Assembly: GCA_942493245.1 (NCBI GenBank)
Contig: OW818685.1
Location: 3,162,001-3,226,000 of the forward strand
DNA length: 64,000 nucleotides
Direction of reading: 5' to 3'
From: DAOPYU01 sp942493245
Lineage (GTDB): Bacteria; Sumerlaeota; Sumerlaeia; UBA8349
Shown here: piece by piece, positions 53,150-61,291 of the stretch
How positions within the stretch are numbered: the first letter of the stretch is position 1
Layout of the letters: every line of letters begins with the position of its first letter
Position numbers and translations under genes: made by a program
Notes under the pieces: model-generated
The model's database searches: none
Seen by the model: only the letters and a program-made list of their open reading frames with translations
What the model was told of the DNA's origin: nothing

Positions 53150-55696
53150 ATGGGGCGCCTCTCGATACGAATTTCAACCCTCCTGCTTCTCTTCTTCGCC
53201 ATCGGGTACAGCGGGATTTCAGCCCAAACAACCGTCCTCAAAACCAACGGGGACGCGACTCTTCGCACGAACGCGAGAACCGGCTACACCCCCGTCAACA
53301 CGGAGAAAACCCCACTGGCCCGGTTGGCTCAAGCGCTGTCCGCCCCGGAGGGCTTCTCGCTCGTCTGCGACTTGCCCGAAAAAAATGGCTACCCCCACAC
53401 CACCACGCCCCTGGTCGCCCTGCACGGAACTGCCAACACCACCCAGACAGGGTCCGTTTTCGTCAATGGCGCCCAGGCCGAATGGTCCCCGACCAGTGGA
53501 ACGTGGTCCATCGGACAATCTTCCGGCACTCTTATCAACAAGACCCTCATCCCGAATGGATCCACCTGGCAATACCTCGATGTCGGTTCCTATCCCGGAG
53601 CCACGTGGTACAATGCGGCCTTTAACGACTCGACGTGGAAATCCGGTCCCGCAAAACTCGGATATGGCGACGACGGAGAAGTGACCCCGGTCAACTTCGG
53701 GCCGAACGCCAGCAGCAAGTACATCACGACCTATTTCCGCAAACATTTCACGGTGGACAGCCTCACCTCCCTCACCACAGTCAACATCAACCTGATACGC
53801 GACGATGGCGCCGTGGTGTACCTCAACAACAAAGAACTCTTCCGTTCCAATATGCACCCAACCGGGGACATCCTGTTCAGCGACCTCGCGGAGAATTCAC
53901 AGGGGGCGCCCGAAGAAACCGCCGTCTTCCCCTACACCATTTCGGTCTCCGATCTTCAGGTCGGGGACAATGTCATCGCGGCAGAAGTCCACCAGAACCC
54001 GGCCAGCAGTTCCGACCTCGGGTTTGAACTCGAAATGACCGCCACGGGCGGGTCCGTCACCACAATCGGCGGTCTGCCCCTCCGGCCCGGGATCAACCGG
54101 GTCATCGTCGAGACCTACGCAAGCACGGACGGTTCCGGACCCGTCCTCTATCAGGAAGGGGTGGACGTGTGGTACGAAACCACCGCCACGGAGTTCTCGG
54201 CCACTCTGACCGAAACCACCACCACCCTGACTGCCGATCAGTCGCCTTACCACATCGTGGGCGACCTCATTGTGCCTGTCGGAAAAACTCTCGTGGTGGA
54301 CCCCGGTGTCACCCTCTTCTTCGATTTGAATAAGCGCTGCCTCGTCAATGGGCGGCTGGTCGTCCAAGGATCGAAATACGCCCGCGTCCGTTTCGCCCCG
54401 TTGCCCGGTTCCGCCACCTCGTGGAACGGGATCGAGTTTGCCAACACGATGGAAAAAAACCTGATTGCCTATGCGGATCTGGACGCGGGAGGCGGAGGCG
54501 GGCATTCCGTCCTCGGGAATGCCTCGCAGATCGTGTTCGACCACGTCGAGTGGCTCAAGGTCAACAATACCTGCTACGAAATCGTCAATTGCAGCACCCT
54601 CTTCCGCGACTGCGTTTTCCCCTCCACATCGGCCAGCGAAGTGGGACACGGTTCCAGAATTTATCCCACCGGCCATCTGATCATGGAACGGTGTATCTAC
54701 CATTCCCCAACCGGTTACAACGACGTGATTGACTTCACCGGCGGCCAGCGGCCCGGTCCCATTCTTCAGCTCTACGACTGCGTCTTCGAAGGGGGCAGCG
54801 ACGACATGCTGGATCTCGACGGCACCGACGCTCACGTCGAAGGGTGTATCTTCATGCACGCCCACCTTGATGGAGTCCGCGAGAGTACCTCGAACGCCGT
54901 GGCAACCGGCGAAGACGGCGGCAATGTGGCGCATGTGACGCTGGCGCGAAACGTGTTCTACCACAACGATCACGACATCCTTCTGAAAGAGGAATGCATC
55001 GCTCTGATCGAGAACAATACCTTTATCGGCGCGACGAAGGCGTCCATCAACTTCGACGAACCCGCCCGCTCGGGCGTCATCCCCGGCAAGGGAGTTGACC
55101 TGTACAACAGCATCTTCACGGAGATGGCCACGATGTTCGAAAATCAGTTCTCAGTGCCGCCCGAGATTGACCCGGTGATCACCCTCAACAACTGCATCGT
55201 TCCCTCGGCTTTCTTCAATCTCGGAGCGAACAATGTGGATGCGGATCCCCTTCTGAAAGACCCGGCCCACCTCGACTGTACCCTGCTCCCCGGCTCGCCC
55301 GCGATCGGATCCGGTCTCTACGGGTTCGACATGGGCGCAATGGTGCCGCGCTGGATTTCGATTGTCTCGAAACCGACCTCCGTCACCACCGAGACCCAGG
55401 CCACCTTCACCGTCTGGGGCCCCGGCCTTACCCACTTCAGATATTCGGTGGATGGCGCACCTTTCAGCCAGCCCATCGCCCGCGCTCAGAACACCCTCCA
55501 ACTTCAGGATCTCAAACCCGGCAGTCATACTATCCAGATCATCGGGAAGAATTCCGCGTCGGTCTGGCAACCACTCGATCAAGCCACCACTTACACCTGG
55601 ATTATCGAGAAAGAACCTCCGGTTCCCCTGAAGAACGGCGCAACACTCTTCATCTCAAAACTCGAAACCCAGCCAAGGCGGCCGTTACACCTCTGA
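53150..55696 (+). CDS. Secreted beta-helix protein, tandem paralogue of the preceding gene's central region
   Basis: 848 residues; GGAAAGGA before the ATG; signal peptide ending GISAQ. Residues about 75-300 (STWQYLDVGSYPGATWYN, YFRKHFTVDSL, DDGAVVYLNNKELF) and 345-720 (GDLIVPVGKTLVVDPGVTLFF, LYDCVFEGGSDDMLDLDG) parallel residues about 720-1365 of the upstream giant protein. They are followed by the same Ig-like block (FTVWGPGLTHFRYSVDG, SVWQPLDQATTYTW). It lacks the CotH, lamin-tail and InlB-type domains and ends in an unrelated short tail. It probably arose by partial tandem duplication. Likely extracellular carbohydrate- or surface-binding; no catalytic residues are assigned. Confidence 0.83.
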   Translation: MGRLSIRISTLLLLFFAIGYSGISAQTTVLKTNGDATLRTNARTGYTPVNTEKTPLARLAQALSAPEGFSLVCDLPEKNGYPHTTTPLVALHGTANTTQTGSVFVNGAQAEWSPTSGTWSIGQSSGTLINKTLIPNGSTWQYLDVGSYPGATWYNAAFNDSTWKSGPAKLGYGDDGEVTPVNFGPNASSKYITTYFRKHFTVDSLTSLTTVNINLIRDDGAVVYLNNKELFRSNMHPTGDILFSDLAENSQGAPEETAVFPYTISVSDLQVGDNVIAAEVHQNPASSSDLGFELEMTATGGSVTTIGGLPLRPGINRVIVETYASTDGSGPVLYQEGVDVWYETTATEFSATLTETTTTLTADQSPYHIVGDLIVPVGKTLVVDPGVTLFFDLNKRCLVNGRLVVQGSKYARVRFAPLPGSATSWNGIEFANTMEKNLIAYADLDAGGGGGHSVLGNASQIVFDHVEWLKVNNTCYEIVNCSTLFRDCVFPSTSASEVGHGSRIYPTGHLIMERCIYHSPTGYNDVIDFTGGQRPGPILQLYDCVFEGGSDDMLDLDGTDAHVEGCIFMHAHLDGVRESTSNAVATGEDGGNVAHVTLARNVFYHNDHDILLKEECIALIENNTFIGATKASINFDEPARSGVIPGKGVDLYNSIFTEMATMFENQFSVPPEIDPVITLNNCIVPSAFFNLGANNVDADPLLKDPAHLDCTLLPGSPAIGSGLYGFDMGAMVPRWISIVSKPTSVTTETQATFTVWGPGLTHFRYSVDGAPFSQPIARAQNTLQLQDLKPGSHTIQIIGKNSASVWQPLDQATTYTWIIEKEPPVPLKNGATLFISKLETQPRRPLHL

Positions 55697-55756
55697 GACC
55701 CGATTGGACCCGTGACCCACACGTCCGGCTCCATTGAACATGAAATACGGAAGCCC

Positions 55757-56131
55757 CTGACGCAGCGGAGCCGCAACCGAATAAAACCGCAAAGATTGCA
55801 GCCTTCACTTTTTTGAAGAAAGCCTCCTCCTGGGATCGCCAATCTCCCGATTGGCGCGGTTGTGGTTTCGTGTGTCCTGACAACTTTTCGGGATTCCAGG
55901 GATTGCGATTCCACCCGTTGGGTTCCGTTTCGTTTGGAGCGGGCTTTCAGCCCTTTGGGGGGAAAAGGGGACATGTAACCCGGGGCGTCGCTTCGCTCTG
56001 CCCCGAGCTTGCATGGGCCGCCCTTTCAGCGACTGGGACCGGATCGAGATCGCGGTCCGTATTGCCTGCACTCGCCCTCAAAATTGCCTACACTCGCCCT
56101 CAAAATCTACGCAAACGAAAGCGATATTGCG
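55757..56131 (+). repeat. Multi-hairpin repeat, copy A
   Basis: A 375-bp non-coding element whose reverse complement recurs at 59610-59953. Shared landmarks: GCGGAGCCGCAACCGAATAA, the hairpin CGCCAATCtcccGATTGGCG, GTTGGGTTCCGTTTCGTTTG, GGGCTttcAGCCC, a GGGGCGTCGCTTCGCTCTGC hairpin and GCGGTCCGTATTGC. Copy A carries an extra ~24-bp tandem duplication around the CACTCGCCCTCAAAAT word. The interval 55697-56240 contains no gene. Confidence 0.88.
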
Positions 56132-56240
56132 AAAGAGTAGTACAAATCCAGAATTTGTGGGGCGTCGTATTATTCGGGATCTTTCGTCTTCATCCCCCCT
56201 TGGGCTGAGCGCCCCGGTCCCTTTCCTTTTTCGGAAAGCG

Positions 56241-57191
56241 TCATTTCGCGTCCCCCGGCTCCGGAGTCTCGGTGTAGTGAACCGTATAAGGCTCCGGATG
56301 AACCGTCACATCGCCGCCACCGGGAAGGAGTTCGATGATTCGTTCCTCGATTCGATCCGTGATGGCATGCGCGGCCTCCAGACTCATCTTGCCGTCGAGC
56401 GAAACGTGGGCGTCCACAAAGAAATGGGGACCGGAGTACCGAATCCGAACCGAGTGACAATCAATCACCTCCGGCATCGCTTCGACCGCCTCGACGATTC
56501 TCTCCTGCATTCCAGCGGGCGCGCCATCGAGCAACCCATGCACCGTACGCTTCCCCAGTCGCAAGCTGACATAAACCACGATGAATGCGACCATCAAGGC
56601 CGCCACGGCATCGGCAGAACGCAGATAGGACAAACTCGGGTACCAGTCGCTCAATTTGACGCACAGAAGACCGGCGATGACCACCGATGAACTCCAGACA
56701 TCGGTGCTGAAATGGAGCGCGTCGGCTTCGAGGGCCTGGCTGTTGTGTTTCTTTGCGGCACGGTAGAGCATCCGGGAGCGCGAAATATCCACGATAATCG
56801 ACACGATCATGACCAGGAAGGACCAGTAATTGACCTCCATCTCGACATTTTTGTCCAACAACCGGTGGACAGCCTCGTAAATGATCCAGACACAGGTCAG
56901 CAGCAGCAGCAACGTCTCGACCAGGGCGGAGAGGTTTTCGATCTTGCCGTGGCCATATTGATGCTTGCGATCCGGCGGTTGAGAAGCGGTTCGCACGGCA
57001 ATCCACGTGACAATGGCCGCCACCAGATCCAGACCCGAGTGCGCCGCCTCGGCCAGAATACCCAGACTGCCCGTCAGCACGCCCACCACCAGCTTCATGG
57101 CGGTCAAGCCGGTTGCCGCCAGAACGGAATTCAGGGCCACTGAAGATTTTTCGTGTTCCGCACTCTGTTTCACCGAGCAAGACTGATCCAT
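56241..57191 (-). CDS. Cation diffusion facilitator (Zn/Cd/Fe exporter)
   Basis: 316 residues; ATG 57191 follows a GTG in frame, with GGAGGGGG upstream. Six helices. The metal site is formed by HSGLD in helix 2 and HFSTD in helix 5, the HxxxD/HxxxD pattern of zinc-type CDF proteins; helix 4 is followed by the typical short cytoplasmic loop. The C-terminal cytoplasmic ferredoxin-like dimer domain (VIDCHSVRIRYSGPHFFVDAHVSLDG) is complete. It exports divalent metal in exchange for protons. It is flanked by the two copies of the multi-hairpin repeat. Confidence 0.92.
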   Translation of the reverse strand: MDQSCSVKQSAEHEKSSVALNSVLAATGLTAMKLVVGVLTGSLGILAEAAHSGLDLVAAIVTWIAVRTASQPPDRKHQYGHGKIENLSALVETLLLLLTCVWIIYEAVHRLLDKNVEMEVNYWSFLVMIVSIIVDISRSRMLYRAAKKHNSQALEADALHFSTDVWSSSVVIAGLLCVKLSDWYPSLSYLRSADAVAALMVAFIVVYVSLRLGKRTVHGLLDGAPAGMQERIVEAVEAMPEVIDCHSVRIRYSGPHFFVDAHVSLDGKMSLEAAHAITDRIEERIIELLPGGGDVTVHPEPYTVHYTETPEPGDAK

Positions 57192-57375
57192 CACCTGGGT
57201 TTCCCCCTCCTTTTAAGACACGCCTCGCAAACAGGCCTTCCATTCGCTTATCTCACCCGATTCTCCCCGTTCTGTCAACAGAACAACTCCCTCACGACAA
57301 CGGAAAACAGGGGCGCCACAAAGTTCCTCCCCCCTGAGACCCGGATAAAAAATGAAAGGGCTGGATTCTTTAGGA

Positions 57376-57404
57376 TTGTCAAACCGCTCGCAATTCCCTA
57401 TGCT
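57376..57404 (+). promoter_or_regulatory. Candidate promoter for the beta-helix gene
   Basis: TTGTCA (57376-57381), 17-bp spacer, TATGCT (57399-57404), about 115 bp before the ATG. The interval 57192-57517 otherwise shows nothing. Confidence 0.45.
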
Positions 57405-57517
57405 CACTCCCGCAGATTAGTTCTTCAGTTTCTTCCGGGTTGCATGGCGCAGGAATCGAGAAAAAGGCCATGCCTCACCTGCCCCAATCCCATTCTTGCA
57501 TGAAAGGCTTCTCCTCT

Positions 57518-59479
57518 ATGCCTCTCTCTCGGAAAACAGCCCTTCTGTTCCTCTCAATGTTTTTGCTTTTCCCCCTTTTCCAACTCTCCAGCGGAACGGC
57601 CACCGCCGCTGAAAAATCGGAGGAAATCGTCTTCTACCTTTCCCCCAAAGGAAACGACACCTGGACCGGCCTCTTACCCGAACCCAACGCGGTCCAGACC
57701 GACGGTCCCCTGGCCACGCCCCATGTCGCGCTCGACAAGACACGTAACCTCCCGCCCGAAAAAAAGAAGCGGATTGTCGTTCAGGAGGGAGAGTATTTTC
57801 TTCAGAAACCGCTCGAACTCGATGTGCGCGATTCGAATCTGGTTATCGAAGAGGCTCGCGATGCCCATCCCGTCTTTCTGGGGGGACGTGTAATCAAAGA
57901 ATGGCAGAAGGAGGAGGGGACATTCTGGAGCGCTCCCGTTCCCGAAGCGGCGCAGGGCACGTGGGATTTCCGGATGCTCGTCGTGAACGATGAGATGCGC
58001 CCGCGCGCCCGCATTCCGGAAACGGGGACTTTCGAGCATACGACCGTTTTCGACGTGCCGTGGATGAGCACCACCGGCGGCGGGTGGAAACGCCCCCCCA
58101 CACCCGAAGAACTCACCACCCTGAACTACAAGCCCGGCGACCTGCCGGCGGACCTCGACATCAGAAACGCCGAAATCACCGTCTATCACATGTGGGACGA
58201 ATCCACCGTCGGCCTCAAGGCACACAATCCCCAGACTCACACCCTGACCTTCAGTTCCCCAGCCGGGCATCCGGCGGGCGCGTTCGGCGTTCAGAAATAC
58301 TCGATCGCCAACGTTCGCGAGGGGATGAAGAAGCCGGGGCAGTGGTACTTGGACCGAACGCGGGGGCGGGTGGTGTACTGGCCCCTCGAGGGGGAAGACA
58401 TGACCCGCGCGCGGGTTCTGGCGCCCACGCTCGAGTCTCTCATCAGAATTAAAGGAACCTCCGAGAAACCCGTGAGAGGCACCCTCCTTCGCGGCCTGAC
58501 CCTCACTCTGACCAACACCCCCCTGAAGTCGGGCGGGTTCGGGGCGTACGGTTTCCCCGGCGCGATCCAAGTCGAACATGCCGAAGGTATTGAACTGAAG
58601 GATCTCCGTATCCTGAATGTGGCTGGACAGGGGATCAAGGCCGGTTCCGTTCGGAGTCTCAAGATAGACCACTCGGAGATCGGCCCGGTCGGCGCCTGCG
58701 GATTGAACGTGGACGGGAAGAACATCAGGACTGAGAAGAACCTTATCCACCACACCGGCCGTCTCTACCCCAGCGCCATCGCCCTGCACGCGGGCGGGGA
58801 GAACGTCGTCATCGCGCACAACGAAATCCACCACACCCCCTATACGGCCATCAACAGCGGGGGAAAAGACATCCAGATCGAGCGCAACCGCATCCACCAC
58901 GCCATGGAAGAACTCCACGACGGCGCCGGTATCTACGTCTTCGGCGGTAAGAATACAGTCCTGAAAGGCAATTTCATCTACGACATCACCGACACGGGCA
59001 GTTTTGGCGCTTCCGCCTACTACCTCGACGAAACCTGCGAAAACTGCGTGGTCGAGGAGAACCTCTCGCTCCGGGTCGGCTGGCCGTTCCATTGCCACAT
59101 GGCCCAGAACAACACCATCCGCCAGAACGTCTTCGTCTCCGACGGCGACATGAAGATCACCTTCCCCCGCTCGAAAGACAATGTGTTCGAGCAGAATATT
59201 CTCTCGTCCCAAGGCAAGATCACGTTCACCAATCTCCCCGCGCAGAAGGGTTTCAGGAACAACGTTCTCTTCAGCGCCAGGGGGGAAGTCGAATCCCAGA
59301 TCCTGAAGGATTATTCCACCGCGGAAACGAAGCGGGTGGAAGCGACAGACGGCAACGTCTTCGCCAATCCCAGTCTTCGTGGAGTCGAAGAAGGGAATGT
59401 CCAGTTTGACCCGCAATCGCCCGCCGCAGAAAGGGGCATCAAGCCTCTGGATGTCCGGGACGCGGGACGCAAGAAATAA
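57518..59479 (+). CDS. Secreted right-handed parallel beta-helix protein
   Basis: 653 residues from ATG 57518 (AAAGG ten bases upstream; ATG 57500 is an alternative). A signal peptide ends TATAAE. The opening FYLSPKGNDTWTG and RNLPPEKKKRIVVQEGEYFLQKPL are typical of pectate-lyase-superfamily proteins. From residue about 300 the chain forms beta-helix coils (GTLLRGLTLTLTN, VVIAHNEIHHTPYTAINSGG, IQIERNRIHH, TVLKGNFIYDI, CVVEENLSLR). Members include polysaccharide lyases and glycosidases; I see no catalytic set that assigns one. Confidence 0.85.
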   Translation: MPLSRKTALLFLSMFLLFPLFQLSSGTATAAEKSEEIVFYLSPKGNDTWTGLLPEPNAVQTDGPLATPHVALDKTRNLPPEKKKRIVVQEGEYFLQKPLELDVRDSNLVIEEARDAHPVFLGGRVIKEWQKEEGTFWSAPVPEAAQGTWDFRMLVVNDEMRPRARIPETGTFEHTTVFDVPWMSTTGGGWKRPPTPEELTTLNYKPGDLPADLDIRNAEITVYHMWDESTVGLKAHNPQTHTLTFSSPAGHPAGAFGVQKYSIANVREGMKKPGQWYLDRTRGRVVYWPLEGEDMTRARVLAPTLESLIRIKGTSEKPVRGTLLRGLTLTLTNTPLKSGGFGAYGFPGAIQVEHAEGIELKDLRILNVAGQGIKAGSVRSLKIDHSEIGPVGACGLNVDGKNIRTEKNLIHHTGRLYPSAIALHAGGENVVIAHNEIHHTPYTAINSGGKDIQIERNRIHHAMEELHDGAGIYVFGGKNTVLKGNFIYDITDTGSFGASAYYLDETCENCVVEENLSLRVGWPFHCHMAQNNTIRQNVFVSDGDMKITFPRSKDNVFEQNILSSQGKITFTNLPAQKGFRNNVLFSARGEVESQILKDYSTAETKRVEATDGNVFANPSLRGVEEGNVQFDPQSPAAERGIKPLDVRDAGRKK

Positions 59480-59609
59480 CCGGAGGAAAAGAATCACATC
59501 GAGATCTATTCGGGAAAACTACGGAAGGTTCAGTAAATTGCACGAAAAGACGCAACCGAATCTCAATCACGGAATAGACGGAGAAGACACTGTTTCCGTA
59601 CTGCAATCG

Positions 59610-59953
59610 CGCAATATCGCTGTCGTTTGCGTAGATTTTGCAGGCGAGTGCATGCAATACGGACCGCAATCCCGATCCGGTCGCAGCCCTGAAAGGGCGG
59701 CCCATGTCAGCCCGGGGCAGAGCGAAGCGACGCCCCGGGTCACACAACCCTCTTCCCCTTCAAGGGCTGAAAGCCCGCTCCAAACGAAACGGAACCCAAC
59801 GGGCGGAATCGCAATCCCCAGAATCCCGCAAAGCCGCCAGGAACCACGACCGCGCCAATCAGGAGATTGGCGATCCCAGGAGAGCGCGGTCTTCACAAAA
59901 AGCGAAGGCTGCAATTTTCTCGGTTTTATTCGGTTGCGGCTCCGCTGCGCCAG
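59610..59953 (-). repeat. Multi-hairpin repeat, copy B (inverted)
   Basis: The 344-bp reverse-orientation copy of the element at 55757-56131. It preserves an intact GCCCTgaaAGGGC hairpin that is degraded in copy A, and its CGCCAATC/GATTGGCG stem is identical while the loop differs. The interval 59480-60044 holds no other recognisable feature. Confidence 0.88.
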
Positions 59954-60044
59954 ATGTTCCGTGTATTCCGCGGTTGAAAGAAGTGTTTTTTGCACGGCTT
60001 TCAGATCCCGGTCCAGTCGCTCCATCGCACTCCCCCTTTCTCTG

Positions 60045-61265
60045 ATGTTCTGTTTGTTCTTTTTTACGGACAGCCAGGCTGCAAACTCCACTTTCCCCAC
60101 CTCCCGGACGCTCTCCACGGCCCAGGCCTTCAATACGATCATCGGTACCCAAACCATCACCCCGCGTTACCAGTTCACCAGCCAGACTCGCCTGGTCGAA
60201 ACCGCCGAAGGAATTCGCGACATGGGATCGAACATCCTGAAGATCGCGGTCGGCCCCGATTACGCCAAACAGTATTCCCTTCCCAGGAATCCGGAAATCG
60301 GAAATTTGACGGACCTGGTGACCCGTGAACCCTCCTTCCGTCACGTGTTCGATATGCCGTTCGCCACGTACATCCTCTGGACGTATCCCTTCGCCTCCTG
60401 CAACTGGAAGGATGGCTTGTCGGAGTCCGAACACCGCCGCGAATACGACGAGATCTATGCTTTCGCCCGTCACCTGCTGACAACTTACAACGGTACGCAC
60501 AAGCGCTTTCTTTTCGGCCACTGGGAGGGCGACTGGTGGCTGCTGGGGCATTCCGACCCGAAAAAAGACCCCACGCCCGAAGCGATTCAGGGCATGACCG
60601 ATTGGTACAATGTCCGGCAGGATGCCCTCGAGGCGGCCCGGCGCGACACGCCCCACCACGATGTCGAGGTTTATCAATACGCTGAAGTCAACCTCGGGCA
60701 AAAAGCACTGGACGGCGGGATCACCGTCACCAACAACGTCCTGCCCCGCACCCGCGTGGATTATGTGTCCTATTCGTGTTACGACACGCTCAACTTCGGT
60801 CTGGAGGGGAACGCCATTTCTCCCACCTTCAAGGCCATCCTCGACCACTTGGAATCGCGCCTTCCGGCGAAACCGGGTCTCACGGGGAAACGGGTGTTCA
60901 TCGGCGAGTTCGGCTTCCCCCTCGAGACGAGCAAGACCCCGCAGTTCCAGGCGAAACGCACTCGCGACACCCTGCGCGCCGCGATTGAATGGGGATGTCC
61001 CTATGTTCTCTACTGGCAATATTACTGCAACGAAGCGAAAGAAGGCGGCGCCGATGCGCGCGGCTTCTGGATGGTGGACAACAAAGGCGCCGCGCAACCG
61101 GTCCGGGAACTCTACCAACGATACTATCAAAAGACCAATGTCTTCATGGAAAAAACACTTCGACAGACAAAACAGGTTCCAGACGCCAACGCTTTTCGAC
61201 ACCAGGCGTTGCGGTACCTTGAAGAATTGATCGTTCCCGGTCAACAGCCGGAAGCGATCAAATAG
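60045..61265 (+). CDS. Secreted clan GH-A-like hydrolase
   Basis: About 406 residues from ATG 60045; the start is uncertain because no Shine-Dalgarno precedes it and the frame is open upstream, running into repeat copy B. A short hydrophobic leader ends DSQAANS. The barrel has FGHWEGDWW (possible acid/base Glu), YQYAEVNLG and VFIGEFGFPLE, where the Glu fits the nucleophile at the end of strand 7 in clan GH-A, and YVLYWQYYCNE. It probably hydrolyses a polysaccharide; the family number is not assignable by eye. Confidence 0.75.
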   Translation: MFCLFFFTDSQAANSTFPTSRTLSTAQAFNTIIGTQTITPRYQFTSQTRLVETAEGIRDMGSNILKIAVGPDYAKQYSLPRNPEIGNLTDLVTREPSFRHVFDMPFATYILWTYPFASCNWKDGLSESEHRREYDEIYAFARHLLTTYNGTHKRFLFGHWEGDWWLLGHSDPKKDPTPEAIQGMTDWYNVRQDALEAARRDTPHHDVEVYQYAEVNLGQKALDGGITVTNNVLPRTRVDYVSYSCYDTLNFGLEGNAISPTFKAILDHLESRLPAKPGLTGKRVFIGEFGFPLETSKTPQFQAKRTRDTLRAAIEWGCPYVLYWQYYCNEAKEGGADARGFWMVDNKGAAQPVRELYQRYYQKTNVFMEKTLRQTKQVPDANAFRHQALRYLEELIVPGQQPEAIK

Positions 61266-61291
61266 TCACAGAAGAAACAGGAGAAAGACGT

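Noticed and set aside
55757..59953. Composite transposon bounded by the two inverted repeats
   Set aside because: The repeats encode no transposase, show no obvious target duplication and consist of structured hairpins; two independent copies of a dispersed repeat are more likely.
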